Counted from the first letter of the stretch, positions 9,054-17,726 are shown. The stretch: DNA of 64,000 bases from JAKAWQ01 sp963840545 (GCA_963840545.1 CAWIZE010000002.1:682001-746000), one strand, 5' to 3'. A program made the numbers and translations. The notes: generated by a model from the sequence alone, not told the origin.

Positions 9054-10285
9054 AGCGTCACACCGAGGCGCTCGGCGACGGCGAAGATGTCCTTGTCGCC
9101 GCGGCCGCAGAGATTCATCAGGATGATCTCGTCGGCGCGCATGGCGGGCGCGATCTTGGCCACATGCGCCAGCGCATGCGCGGGCTCGAGGGCGGGGATG
9201 ATTCCCTCCTGCCGGGCGCAGAGCTGGAAGGCGGCGAGCGCCTCCTCGTCGGTCGCGGCGACGTACTCGACGCGATGGATGTCGTGCAGCCAGGAATGCT
9301 CCGGACCGATCCCCGGGTAATCGAGCCCGGCCGAGATGGAGTGGGCCTCGAGGATCTGCCCGTCATCGTCCTGGAGCAGGTAGGTGCAGTTCCCGTGCAG
9401 CACCCCCGGGCGGCCGCGGAGCAGGCTTGCGGCGTGCTCGCCGGAATCGAGGCCCTTGCCCGCGGCCTCGACGCCGATCAGCCGGACCGAAGGATCGTCG
9501 AGGAACGGATGAAAAAGCCCCATCGCGTTGGAGCCGCCGCCGATGCAGGCGACGGCGACATTCGGCAGCCTGCCCTCGGCCGCACGGAGCTGGGATTTTG
9601 CCTCCTCGCCGATCACGCTCTGGAAGTCGCGCACCATCATCGGATAGGGATGCGGGCCGGCGACCGTTCCGATCAGGTAATAGGTGTCGCGGACATTGGC
9701 GACCCAGTCGCGCAGCGCCTCGTTCATCGCGTCCTTGAGCGTGCCGGCGCCGGCGGCAACCGGGCGAACTTCGGCGCCCAGGAGCTTCATGCGGAAGACG
9801 TTGGGCTTCTGCCGCTCGACATCGGTGGTGCCCATATAGACCGTGCAGGGCAGGCCGAAGAGCGCGCAGACCGTCGCGGTGGCGACGCCATGCTGGCCGG
9901 CGCCGGTCTCGGCGATGATCCGGGTCTTGCCCATGCGGCGGGCGAGCAGGATCTGGCCGATGCAGTTGTTGATCTTGTGCGCGCCGGTATGATTGAGCTC
10001 GTCGCGCTTGAAATAGATCCGCGCGCCGCCGAGCGCGCGCGTCAGGCGCTGGGCATGCCAGAGCGGGCTCGGCCGGCCGACATAATGCTCGAGATGGTAA
10101 TCGAGGTCGGTGCGGAATTCGGGGTCGCGCTTCGCCTCCTCGTAGGCGCGCTCGAGCTCGAGGACGAGCGGCATCAGCGTCTCGGCGACGAAGCGGCCGC
10201 CATAGGCGCCGAAGCGGCCGCGCGCGTCCGGGCCGTTGCGCAGGCTGTTGGGGCCGGCAGGGCCGGCCAAGGGGATCTCGTTCAC
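9050..10285 (-). CDS. trpB: Tryptophan synthase beta chain
   Basis: 411-residue pyridoxal-phosphate enzyme that condenses indole with serine to form tryptophan. The PLP lysine is about residue 104 in HTGAHKINN, and the phosphate-binding GGGSNAMG is present. I chose GTG at 10285 because it gives the family start (NEIPLAG...RFGAYGGRFVAETL) and because its GTGA overlaps the stop of the upstream msrQ-like gene; a longer frame upstream encodes unrelated sequence. trpF, the more usual gene before trpB, is absent here. Confidence 0.95.
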   Translation of the reverse strand: MNEIPLAGPAGPNSLRNGPDARGRFGAYGGRFVAETLMPLVLELERAYEEAKRDPEFRTDLDYHLEHYVGRPSPLWHAQRLTRALGGARIYFKRDELNHTGAHKINNCIGQILLARRMGKTRIIAETGAGQHGVATATVCALFGLPCTVYMGTTDVERQKPNVFRMKLLGAEVRPVAAGAGTLKDAMNEALRDWVANVRDTYYLIGTVAGPHPYPMMVRDFQSVIGEEAKSQLRAAEGRLPNVAVACIGGGSNAMGLFHPFLDDPSVRLIGVEAAGKGLDSGEHAASLLRGRPGVLHGNCTYLLQDDDGQILEAHSISAGLDYPGIGPEHSWLHDIHRVEYVAATDEEALAAFQLCARQEGIIPALEPAHALAHVAKIAPAMRADEIILMNLCGRGDKDIFAVAERLGVTL

Positions 10286-11178
10286 CGCTGGGTCTCTTTC
10301 GCAGGAAGGCTGATAGCCGAAGCGGAGAGCCGGGTCATCAGGCCCCGGGTCATCAGCTTGGGTCCGATCCGTCGCCCCGCCATCGCGGCGGCAATGGCCA
10401 GGCCGCCGAGCGCCACCCATTGCGCCGGCCTGATGCCGGCAATGAGAGAAAAATTGGCGGCGAGGACGCGCAGTGCCGGCAGGCCGGTGGCCAGCGCGTA
10501 CCAGCCGGCTTCGAGTCCGGCGGTGGCGGAAGCCGCGGCCAGCGCGAGGGTGAGGAGCGCGAGCGGACGGCGGCGCGCGCCCCTGGGGAGCAACCGCCAG
10601 CCGAGCAACCAGAGATAGAAGCCGGCATAGGTCGCCGAGAGCGTCACGTCCGACGGCGCTTCCATGAAGCTGTGCAGAAGGGCCAGCACGGTCGCCGGAT
10701 GGGCGAGGAGATGGAGCCGCTTCCAGGCGCGCCCGAGGCGGCGCACCCAGGCATCGGTGGAGGTGAAGGCGAGCGCGGCGAGGCCAAGGAGGGAGGCGAG
10801 ACCGATGGCGAGCACCAGGTGGCTCGCCATCTGGACGAGGATGAAGCCCCAGGCGAAGCCCTGCTGGAACGCATAGACGCCGAGATGCGCCGCGGCGTAG
10901 GCGGCCGCCGCGACGCCCAGCATCCGCCGCACCAGGGTCAGCCGCGGCAGCGCGAAGAGTGCCGCCAGCGGCGTCACCGCGAGGGTGGCCACCAGGAGCC
11001 GGTCCGACCAGAAGCCGGTGAGCAGCAGGACCGTCTGCGAGGGATGGCCGGTGAGGCCCTGGGTTGCCCAGGCGATCGCCTGGACCAGGGCGGGCAGAGG
11101 CAGGAGCACGAAGACGAGGGCCTTGAGGGCCGAGAAGCGGCCGCTGCGGTCGCGCCAGGGGACCGACCTTAGCGTCAC
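10282..11178 (-). CDS. MsrQ/YedZ-like ferric-reductase-type membrane haem protein
   Basis: 298-residue integral membrane protein with about six to eight hydrophobic helices and histidines placed as in the ferric-reductase-like transmembrane domain (AAHLGVYAF, LVQMASHLVLAIG, LHLLAHPATVLALLHSF). MsrQ/YedZ proteins carry haem b and feed electrons from quinol to periplasmic methionine-sulfoxide reductase MsrP. No msrP is in the window, so the partner is unknown. The start is GTG at 11178 without a convincing ribosome binding site. The stop overlaps the trpB start by 4 bases, suggesting cotranscription with tryptophan genes, which is not expected from function. Confidence in the fold is good, in the MsrQ assignment moderate. 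Confidence 0.65.
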   Translation of the reverse strand: MTLRSVPWRDRSGRFSALKALVFVLLPLPALVQAIAWATQGLTGHPSQTVLLLTGFWSDRLLVATLAVTPLAALFALPRLTLVRRMLGVAAAAYAAAHLGVYAFQQGFAWGFILVQMASHLVLAIGLASLLGLAALAFTSTDAWVRRLGRAWKRLHLLAHPATVLALLHSFMEAPSDVTLSATYAGFYLWLLGWRLLPRGARRRPLALLTLALAAASATAGLEAGWYALATGLPALRVLAANFSLIAGIRPAQWVALGGLAIAAAMAGRRIGPKLMTRGLMTRLSASAISLPAKETQR

Positions 11179-12040
11179 TGGAGGCAGATCCGACGCGAAC
11201 TCAGCGCGGAAATGCGGAGTAACTGTCGAAGGGCAACGACAAGCCTGATCCTGCGCGATGCTGATGCTCGATCAGGGGTTGATGGTCGCGTGGCGACCGG
11301 CGTCGGGGGCCAACCTCCTGCACCGTGCCTACGCGAGTGCGTTGGCGGGGAAACGCCGGAAAGGTGCGCGACGTGGCCGGTCAGGGGTACGCGGGAACAG
11401 CGCCTGAATTGACGCCCCATTCCCGGTGAGCTGTGCTGGATTCGCACACGATGCCCCGCTGCTAGCCGGCGCATGCTCTCAGCTCGTAGATGGCAACACA
11501 TAGGCAGACGCTCGCCCGGTCTTGGCGGCACCGTACGGAAGAGTGTCCTAGGGACACAAGGGCCTGTGTGGTCAGGGTTGCGGTCCCCGGCAGGTGCTGC
11601 CGCGAGTTCCCCTGGCCGCGGAGGCCACCCGTGGTGAGGGACGGAGCGGCACGATCTGCGTTCGACAACGCGTGCCCGGTCCCGAGACGCCCTCCCGAGT
11701 GTGTTCCGCGGTTCTCTCGGAACACATATCGATCGTGAACCCCGCGGCGGACACGCTGCTCCCTCCGTGCCAACGAAGATGAGACATCGCCTCCCCGGGA
11801 ATTTAGACTTGAGGGTGCGGAAGGATCAGTTCAGTCATGCCCATGCCCATGACCCAGATCGAAGCGGTGGCCGGCGCCGGTACGAGCGGAGGCCGTAGGC
11901 CGACGGTGGTGCCGGCCGATCGGCTCCTGGAAAGTGTGGTTGGGGGTGTGGCGATGTCGCATGGGGGCGACGTCGTTCGGGCGCCCTGGACCGCCCCAAG
12001 TCAAGGCAGCCGCGTGGCGCAAGCCCCCTCGCTTGGCGCT
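11179..12040. other. Gene-poor region with hairpins and no supported gene
   Basis: About 860 bases without a convincing gene. Short open frames exist on both strands but lack ribosome binding sites and recognisable proteins. Two perfect small inverted repeats are visible: GTGTCC-TAG-GGACAC at 11543-11557 and GTGTTCCG with a 9-base loop to CGGAACAC at 11701-11725. Base composition is more even than in the neighbouring genes, as expected for decayed or foreign DNA. Confidence 0.5.
11837..11990 (+). pseudogene. Possible remnant of an IS66-type orfA transposase gene
   Basis: The frame opening at 11837 reads MPMPMTQIEAVAG and is followed, with apparent frame slips, by segments resembling the helix-turn-helix start of IS66 TnpA proteins (LLES..GGVAMSHGG compared with the family ES..PG..VAEVARRHG). 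The similarity is short and judged by eye only. If real, only the first 40-50 codons remain and nothing else of the element is recognisable. It could equally be chance. Confidence 0.25.
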
Positions 12041-12682
12041 TTATGGTGTCGCTGGTGCGGGCGCGGGTGGTAGCCCACCCCCCGGCGGGGCGCCGCCCAT
12101 CGGCGGGAGGGTCGGCTGGATGCGCTGGTATCCCGCCGGTGCGACGAAGAGCGCTGCCGGCTGCGGGCCGTAGGAGACCGCGGTCGCCTCGATCCCGGTG
12201 TCGGGGCTCGGGGCATTGGCGGGCCGCCCGCTCAGCACCACCCCGTCAGTGGTGATGCAGGCGTCGCCGCCGAGATGCCCGCTCTGGGACATCTCCCAGA
12301 CGGTGCAGGCGAGGCCCGCCACCGTCTGCGTGCCCTGGCGGACCAGGTGCAGATCGGGGGTGCGGAACATCAGGTTGCCCATCGCCGGCGGCGCCGGCAC
12401 CTGGACGTAGCTGTGCGTCGCGCTGTTCACCATCGTCACCTCGCCGGCCTTGTGGTCGATCACCAGGAAGCCGGGCTGGCTGGACATGTCGATATGGACG
12501 CGCTGGTCGACGGCGTCGAAATACATATGGACCACGCGGGCGGCGCCCTGCGGGTCCTGCACATGATAGGTGACGGCGACGTCGCGCGTGGGAACGAGCG
12601 GCGGTTGGTCATCGGCCCGAGCCGACGTCGCCCCGAGCACGAGTAAAACCGCGCCGAGACCGGAAGCGAGGCGAGGCGGCAT
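12041..12682 (-). CDS. Exported protein of unknown function, DUF4412-like
   Basis: 213-residue protein with an N-terminal signal peptide (LASGLGAVLLVLGATSARA, cleavage after ARA) and a beta-rich body (VAVTYHVQDPQGAARVVHMYF, GFLVIDHKAGEVTMVN) reminiscent of DUF4412 periplasmic proteins. The C-terminus is a Gly/Pro-rich tail (PPMGGAPPGGGLPPAPAP). The start ATG 12682 is preceded by GGGAGGAT at good spacing. It stands alone, 78 bases upstream of aat on the same strand. Two cysteines in the central part could form a disulfide. No function assigned. Confidence 0.7.
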   Translation of the reverse strand: MPPRLASGLGAVLLVLGATSARADDQPPLVPTRDVAVTYHVQDPQGAARVVHMYFDAVDQRVHIDMSSQPGFLVIDHKAGEVTMVNSATHSYVQVPAPPAMGNLMFRTPDLHLVRQGTQTVAGLACTVWEMSQSGHLGGDACITTDGVVLSGRPANAPSPDTGIEATAVSYGPQPAALFVAPAGYQRIQPTLPPMGGAPPGGGLPPAPAPATP

Positions 12683-12760
12683 CAGACATCCTCCCAAAGA
12701 GATGAGGCGAAGCTGGGCCGGGCCGTAGCAGGGGTCAAGGAGCCGATGCAACCACCGGGT

Positions 12761-13474
12761 TCAGGCGCCGGGGGGTTTGCGGACGGCTTCGCCCGAGGAA
12801 ACGCGGGGGGATTCCGGTGCCCCGGCGAGGGCGTGGATCTCGGCCGCAAGCCGGGCCTCGTCCGCCATGGCAGGCCAGCGTGCCTCGACATCCACCGCCG
12901 CCATCAGCTCGGCCCGATAGGCCTCGCGCGGGATCTCGACGGCGCCGAACTGGGCGAGGTGGCTGGTGACGAACTGGGTGTCGAGGAGGCGGAAGCCGCC
13001 GATCCTGAGCCGTGCGACAAGGTGCACGAGCGCCACCTTGGAGGCGTCGCGTGCGAAGCTGAACATGCTCTCGCCGAAGAAGGCGGCGCCCAGCGCGACG
13101 CCATAGAGCCCGCCCACCAGGCGCCCGTCCTGCCAAGCCTCGACCGACCGGGCATGGCCGCGCCGGGCGAGCTCATTGAAGAGGGCCTCGATCTCGGTGT
13201 TGATCCAGGTGTCCTCCCGGCCCGGGCGGGCGCGGGCGCAGGCGGCGATGACGCCCGGGAAGTCCTTGTCCGCGGTCACGGCGAAGGGCCCCTTCAGCAC
13301 GGTGCGGGCCAGCCGGCGCGGCAGGTGGAAGCGCCCGAGCGGCAGCACTCCGCGCAGTTCCGGGTCCAGCCAATAGAGCCGGTCGCCACGGCGCGTCTCG
13401 GCCATCGGGAAGAGGCCGGCGCGATAGGCCCGGAGCATCAGCTCGGGCGAGATCTGCAAGCTGCGCCGCGACAT
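12761..13474 (-). CDS. aat: Leucyl/phenylalanyl-tRNA--protein transferase
   Basis: 237-residue cytoplasmic enzyme that attaches Leu or Phe to N-terminal Lys or Arg of proteins, marking them for ClpS/ClpAP degradation in the N-end rule pathway. Family blocks are ELMLRAYRAGLFPMAE, YWLDPELRGVLPL, DTWINTEIEALFNEL, GGLYGVALGAAFFGESMFS and FRLLDTQFVTSHLAQFGA. ATG 13474 is chosen; a second ATG at 13483 adds three residues and neither has a strong ribosome binding site. The frame stays open far upstream, but that region belongs to the opposite strand. Confidence 0.93.
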   Translation of the reverse strand: MSRRSLQISPELMLRAYRAGLFPMAETRRGDRLYWLDPELRGVLPLGRFHLPRRLARTVLKGPFAVTADKDFPGVIAACARARPGREDTWINTEIEALFNELARRGHARSVEAWQDGRLVGGLYGVALGAAFFGESMFSFARDASKVALVHLVARLRIGGFRLLDTQFVTSHLAQFGAVEIPREAYRAELMAAVDVEARWPAMADEARLAAEIHALAGAPESPRVSSGEAVRKPPGA

Positions 13475-13500
13475 CGGAACCATTCTGCTTGAACCGGCGG

Positions 13501-13584
13501 GGCCGACGCCAGAGGGCCGATGCCAGAGGGCCGATGCCAGAGGGCCGATGCCAGAGGGCCGATGCCAGAGGGCCGATGCCAGAG
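13501..13584. repeat. Six-copy 14-base tandem repeat
   Basis: The unit GGCCGATGCCAGAG is repeated six times head to tail; the first copy has C for T at position 7 and the rest are identical. It fills the divergent spacer between aat (minus) and the uronate-dehydrogenase-like gene (plus), so copy-number change would alter promoter spacing. Confidence 0.9.
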
Positions 13585-13678
13585 GTCGTTCGCCGCGGCA
13601 GGGCCGGTTGACCGGGCGGCGAGGCGCGGGCGAATCTCGCGGCCGGACGGCAATCGGCACAAAAGCGGAGAAACGACG

Positions 13679-14566
13679 ATGGCGGATCAACCGGAGCGAC
13701 CTGTCCTGCTCACCGGCGCCGCGGGCGCGCTCGGGCGCGTGCTCGCAAAGGGGCTCGCGCAAGCGGGCTGGACGCTGCGGCTGACCGATATCGTCCCGTT
13801 CCCCGATCCGCTGGCCGTGGGAGCGAGCTTCACCCAGGCCGACCTCGCCGACGGGGGCGCGATCCTTAAGCTTGCGGAGGGGTGCGGGACGATCCTGCAT
13901 TTCGGCGGGGTTTCGGTGGAGCGGCCCTTTTCCGAAGTGTTCCAGCCCAATTTCCTCGGCCTGTACCATGTCTACGAGGCCGCCCGGCGCGCGCGCGCGC
14001 GCGTGGTGTTCGCCTCGTCCAACCACACGATCGGGTTCCACGAGCGGGACGTCCGCCTCGACGATGACTGTCAGTTTCGCCCCGACGGCTATTACGGCGT
14101 CTCGAAGGCCTATGGTGAGCTGATGGGGCGGATGTACTGGGACAAGCACGGGGTGGAGAACGTCAATCTCCGCATCGGCGGCTCCCGGCCCAAGGTGGAC
14201 GATGCGCGCACGCTCGCGATCTATCTCTCGTACGCCGATCTCCTGCGGCTGGTGATCCGCGCGAGCCTGGCCCCGCGTGTCGGCACGCTCGTGATCTGGG
14301 GCGCGTCGAACAATTCCCGCGGCTTCTGGGGCCGGGACGGGCGCCACGTCATCGGCTGGGCACCGGAGGATTCGGCCGATCCCTTCATCCCGGAGCAGGC
14401 GGCGAACGTGAGTGCCAACCCGGTCGAGGAGCGCTATCAGGGCGGCCGCTATTGCACGATCGGCTACAGCCGCACGGAGTTTTCGCCCCGCGAGATCTTC
14501 CCGCCGAAGGCCTCGACCAATATGGCTTCTGGCGCTGGAAGCGAAGCGATCCCCCAGAAGCCATGA
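13679..14566 (+). CDS. udh: Uronate dehydrogenase-like NAD-dependent sugar oxidoreductase
   Basis: 295-residue short-chain/extended Rossmann enzyme, probably oxidising galacturonate or glucuronate to the aldarolactone with NAD. It has the nucleotide motif LLTGAAGALGRVL, and the uronate-dehydrogenase-like blocks ASSNHTIGFHER, DGYYGVSKAYGE (catalytic Tyr and Lys) and NLRIGG. ATG 13679 follows GGAGAAA. Known uronate dehydrogenases are about 265 residues; the extra tail here ends in sequence (NMASGAGSEAIPQKP) encoded by a dispersed repeat that overlaps the stop codon, so the native C-terminus may have been replaced. A related epimerase activity cannot be excluded. Confidence 0.75.
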   Translation: MADQPERPVLLTGAAGALGRVLAKGLAQAGWTLRLTDIVPFPDPLAVGASFTQADLADGGAILKLAEGCGTILHFGGVSVERPFSEVFQPNFLGLYHVYEAARRARARVVFASSNHTIGFHERDVRLDDDCQFRPDGYYGVSKAYGELMGRMYWDKHGVENVNLRIGGSRPKVDDARTLAIYLSYADLLRLVIRASLAPRVGTLVIWGASNNSRGFWGRDGRHVIGWAPEDSADPFIPEQAANVSANPVEERYQGGRYCTIGYSRTEFSPREIFPPKASTNMASGAGSEAIPQKP

Positions 14567-14577
14567 AATTGATCGCC
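14517..14577 (+). repeat. Dispersed ~60-base repeat, copy A
   Basis: This segment, starting CAATATGG and ending in AAGCCATGAAATTGATCGCC (14558-14577), recurs on the other strand at 23742-23801. The last 20 bases are identical and the rest is similar with small gaps. It covers the last codons and the stop of the udh gene. Confidence 0.7.
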
Positions 14578-14735
14578 GGACAAAGCCCAGAGCGGCGAAA
14601 CCTGCCGCGGGCGGCGGATCCGGCCGGCAAATCCTGCCGACCGGACCGGCTTTCGGGCGCGGCGCGGCGGCGTTCCATCGTGGCATGGGCCGTGCATCGG
14701 GGTTTGGGCAACGCCCACCAAACAAGGACCGTCCC

Positions 14736-15221
14736 ATGTCGATCGGCGCCGTAACCAGCAATTCCTGGACGAACCCGTTCCTTTCCTCCGCGTCCTCCTC
14801 AAGCGGCTCTTCCGGCATGTTCAGCACCGACGCGCTGCCGGATTTCACCTGCGGGACGGCGAGCACGGCGACCTCGGCCGGCAGCTCGACCGCCGGCAGC
14901 TCGACCTCGGCCGGCACCAGCACGCCCGGGCTCGCCTCGCTGCTCGCGGATTTCCAGAACTGGCTCCTGCAGATGCAGATGCAGTCCGGAACCGGCGCCA
15001 GCGGTGCGGGCGCGAGGAGTGCCGGGACGAGCAGCAGCACCGGCGATACCACCGGCACCGGCACGGACGGCACGTCCGGGACGACGACCGCGACTGCAAG
15101 CACGAGCGGGCACTATGGTGCGGACCGCAGCCAAGCGATCTCGCTGCTCCAGAACATCGACACCCAGCTGCAGGGCATTGGTTCGGCGCTGCAGGGCTCC
15201 GGCGCCGTCGCGACGAGTTAG
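14736..15221 (+). CDS. Ser/Thr/Gly-rich low-complexity protein, unknown
   Basis: 161-residue protein, recognised only as a coding region: AAGGA 7 bases before ATG 14736 and consistent codon use. The middle is composed of Ser, Thr, Gly and Ala repeats (for example SAGSSTAGSSTSAGTS), flanked by a short ordered segment LASLLADFQNWLLQMQMQ and a C-terminal helix SQAISLLQNIDTQLQGIGSAL. No signal peptide is evident. The composition resembles secreted or surface-filament proteins of alphaproteobacteria, but I cannot assign a family. It stands alone, converging with the tetR-type gene downstream. Confidence 0.6.
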   Translation: MSIGAVTSNSWTNPFLSSASSSSGSSGMFSTDALPDFTCGTASTATSAGSSTAGSSTSAGTSTPGLASLLADFQNWLLQMQMQSGTGASGAGARSAGTSSSTGDTTGTGTDGTSGTTTATASTSGHYGADRSQAISLLQNIDTQLQGIGSALQGSGAVATS

Positions 15222-15232
15222 GCGAGTCGGGC

Positions 15233-15916
15233 TTATTTGCCCAGGGCGGGGTCCCAGCGGCGCACGCCCTCGAGGAAGAGCGCCACGGACTGCTTCGCCC
15301 AGGCCGCAAGGCCGGCTTCATCGAGCGGACGGCCGAGGCCGAGTGCTCGCCGGCGGGGCGCGCTCGCCACCAGCATCACGAACTGCTCGGCGGCGAAGGC
15401 GAGCGCATCGGGTGAAATCTCGCCGAGCTCCGGGGAGCGGCGCAGCAGCTCGCAGAGCCATTCGACCCCCGAGGCGCTGACAGCCGAGAGGGTGTGGGCC
15501 AGCTCGGGAAAACGCTCGGCCTCCGCGACCACCATCCGGTGCAGGGCGAGGGCCTCGGGGGCAAGTGCCACCCGAAGGATTGCCTCCGCCGCCTTGCGGA
15601 GCGATGCGACGAGCGATTGGGGCGGCGCGGCCCGGCCGTCGAAGGCAGGGCGCCAGACATCGATCTGGCGATCGACGACGCCGCGAAAGAGGGCCGCCTT
15701 GTCGTCGAACCGGGCATAGAGGGTGCGCTTCGAGATCCGCGCCTCGGCCGCCACCTGTTCCATGCTGGTGGCGGCAAAGCCGCGGCGGAAGAAGAGGGCG
15801 GTGGCGACGGCGAGGATCCGCCCCTCGATCTTCTCCGAATCCCCGCGCGAGGGGCGCCCGCCATGGCGGAACGCCGCCCCATCCGTCAACGCCCCATCCG
15901 TCAACGCCTCAGCCAT
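15233..15916 (-). CDS. TetR/AcrR-family transcriptional regulator
   Basis: 227-residue one-component repressor. The N-terminal helix-turn-helix is clear (ILAVATALFFRRGFAATSMEQVAAEARISKRTLYARF, residues about 33-69) and the C-terminal half resembles the AefR-like ligand domain. It is transcribed divergently from the marR-emrA-emrB group, so it may help control that efflux operon. The N-terminus contains a duplicated LTDGA segment encoded by a 15-base direct repeat (15875-15904). An 11-base direct repeat CCGGTCGAGAG occurs at 15936-15946 and 15975-15985 in the spacer just upstream and could be part of an operator. Confidence 0.9.
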   Translation of the reverse strand: MAEALTDGALTDGAAFRHGGRPSRGDSEKIEGRILAVATALFFRRGFAATSMEQVAAEARISKRTLYARFDDKAALFRGVVDRQIDVWRPAFDGRAAPPQSLVASLRKAAEAILRVALAPEALALHRMVVAEAERFPELAHTLSAVSASGVEWLCELLRRSPELGEISPDALAFAAEQFVMLVASAPRRRALGLGRPLDEAGLAAWAKQSVALFLEGVRRWDPALGK

Positions 15917-16084
15917 GCATTGTCCTCGAGCGAGACCGGTCGAGAGATCGCGTAGAGATAGGCAGCCGCAACCGCCGGTCGAGAGGGCGCCGGATGGGGC
16001 CCTTCTGACGGGGCCGCTCGGGCGGCACCCGCGGCGCGGAGCGGATCGGCGCCAAGCGCATGGCTTCCGTAGTGGAGGATGACC

Positions 16085-16098
16085 ATAAGCCGGCTTAT
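16085..16098. promoter_or_regulatory. Perfect 14-base palindrome, candidate MarR operator
   Basis: ATAAGCCGGCTTAT is a perfect palindrome 42 bases upstream of the marR-type ATG, in the divergent spacer. Its size and position fit a MarR-family operator that would autoregulate the marR-emrAB operon. This assignment is inference. Confidence 0.5.
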
Positions 16099-16139
16099 TA
16101 TCCCGTCGCTATCCCATACGTCACCGCAGCCGACGGATC

Positions 16140-16619
16140 ATGACCATCCCGACCAACGATTTTCTCTTCCTCCTCCACGACGTCGCCCGCCTGCTCCGCA
16201 TCGAATCCGACAAGCGCGCCCGCGGCAACGGCATGACCCGCGCCCAGTGGGTGATGCTGATCTGGCTCGAGCGCCGGCCGGGCCTTTCGCAGAAGGAGCT
16301 TTCGGAGCTGCTCGAGGTCGAGCCGATCACCGTCGCCCGGCTGGTCGATCGGCTGGAGGCGCGGGGCATGGTCGAGCGCCGGCCCGACCCGGCCGACCGG
16401 CGGATCTGGCGGCTTCATCTCCGGCCCGCCGCGTTTCCGGTGCTGACCGAGATCGAGCGGCACCGCGGCGAAATGTCGGCCATGGTCTGCGCCGGCCTCG
16501 ACGCGGCGACGATCGATGGGATGACCGAAGGGCTCGCGCGGATGAAGGCAACGCTCTGCGCCGAGGTGCGGCCCAAGGTGCGCGAGGGGCTGCGCGAGGC
16601 TGCGAAGGAGGTCGCCTGA
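16140..16619 (+). CDS. MarR-family transcriptional regulator
   Basis: 159-residue winged-helix repressor. The DNA-binding core reads MTRAQWVMLIWLERRPGLSQ, then ELLEVEPITVARLVDRLEARGMVERRPDPADRR, the classic MarR recognition helix and wing. It is the first gene of a unit with emrA and emrB; its TGA overlaps the emrA ATG by one base. By analogy with EmrR/MprA it probably represses the efflux genes until an inhibitor or solvent binds. Confidence 0.93.
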   Translation: MTIPTNDFLFLLHDVARLLRIESDKRARGNGMTRAQWVMLIWLERRPGLSQKELSELLEVEPITVARLVDRLEARGMVERRPDPADRRIWRLHLRPAAFPVLTEIERHRGEMSAMVCAGLDAATIDGMTEGLARMKATLCAEVRPKVREGLREAAKEVA

Positions 16620-17716
16620 TGTCGCAGGCGACGGCGGCGGCGGGCGGCAGCCCGCGGGTCAGCGACGAGGCCGCGGTCGAGACGCGGCGGCGGCGGAGCC
16701 TGCTCCGCCCGCTGCTGATGTTCGGCGGGGTGATCGCGGTGGTGGTCGCCTCGGCAGCCTTCTGGGTCGAAGGCGGGACCTACGTCAGCAGCGACGATTC
16801 CTATATCGAGGCCGATCAGCTCGCGGTCTCGACCGACGTCTCCGGCATCGTCACGGAGGTGGCGGTGCGCGAGGGCGAGACCGTCACCAAAGGCCAGGTG
16901 CTGTACCGCCTCGATCCGCGCAAGTTCGCGATCGCGCTCGAGGGCGCCAGGGCCAACCTCGCGGAGACCGCGCTCAGCTTGCGGGCGATGCAGCAGGACT
17001 ATCTCCGGATGCTGAGCGACGTGGCGAGCGCCGAGGACCAGCTCGCCTCCGACCAGGCGAACCTGGCGCGCTACGCGCGGCTGGTGGCGAGCGGAGGCGT
17101 GCCGCGGGCGCAATATGACGATGCGCGGTTCAAGCTCGCTTCCGACCAGGCGCGGGTGGATGCGCTCAAGGGCGACGGCGCTGTGCAGCTCGCCAAGATC
17201 AACGGCACGCCTGACGCGCCGGTGACGTCGCTGCCGCAATACCAGGCGGCCGAAGCGAAAGTCGCCGAGGCGCAACGCGAGCTCGACCATTCGGTGGTGC
17301 GCGCGCCCTATGACGGCATCGTCACCGACGTGAGCAAGCTGCAGCCGGGGATGTATCTCGCCGCCGGGACGGCCGCCTTCGGCCTCGTCTCGGACCGGCA
17401 TTTCTGGGTCACCGCCAACCCGAAGGAGACCGACCTCACCTGGGTGCGGCAGGGCGATCCGGCGACCGTGACGGTGGACGCCTATCCCGGGCGGACCTGG
17501 CACGGCAGCGTGGAGAGCATCAGCCCGGCGGTGGGCTCCGCCTTCTCGCTGCTGCCGGCGGAGAACTCCTCGGGCAACTGGGTCAAGGTGGTGCAGCGCA
17601 TCCCGCTTCGGGTGCGGATCGACCGGGCGCCCGGTGACCCGCCGCTGCGGGCGGGGATGAGCGTCGAGGTCTCGATCGACAGCGGACACCGGCGCACCCT
17701 CTCGGACCTCTGGTAG
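16619..17716 (+). CDS. emrA: EmrA/HlyD-type membrane-fusion protein of an efflux pump
   Basis: 365-residue periplasmic adaptor anchored by one N-terminal helix (LLMFGGVIAVVVASAAFWV, about residues 33-51). It then has the biotinyl-lipoyl half motifs (SGIVTEVAVREGETVTKGQVLYRLD and HSVVRAPYDGIVTDV) flanking a coiled-coil hairpin, and a beta-barrel domain. EmrA links an MFS pump in the inner membrane to an outer-membrane channel to expel drugs. ATG 16619 overlaps the marR stop. The pump gene follows after a 10-base gap. Confidence 0.9.
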   Translation: MSQATAAAGGSPRVSDEAAVETRRRRSLLRPLLMFGGVIAVVVASAAFWVEGGTYVSSDDSYIEADQLAVSTDVSGIVTEVAVREGETVTKGQVLYRLDPRKFAIALEGARANLAETALSLRAMQQDYLRMLSDVASAEDQLASDQANLARYARLVASGGVPRAQYDDARFKLASDQARVDALKGDGAVQLAKINGTPDAPVTSLPQYQAAEAKVAEAQRELDHSVVRAPYDGIVTDVSKLQPGMYLAAGTAAFGLVSDRHFWVTANPKETDLTWVRQGDPATVTVDAYPGRTWHGSVESISPAVGSAFSLLPAENSSGNWVKVVQRIPLRVRIDRAPGDPPLRAGMSVEVSIDSGHRRTLSDLW

Positions 17717-17726
17717 GCCGGCCGCG

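Noticed and set aside
11179..12040. tRNA or rRNA gene in the large gap
   Set aside because: No cloverleaf with a GTTCGAATC-type T loop or rRNA signature was visible; hairpins there are short and isolated.
13501..13584. Possible CRISPR array
   Set aside because: The units are directly adjacent 14-base tandem copies with no unique spacers and no cas genes nearby; the same applies to the other arrays.
12761..15103. A 780-residue frame continuing upstream of aat
   Set aside because: Only the first part, up to 13474, matches Aat; beyond that it runs antisense through the repeat array and the udh gene.
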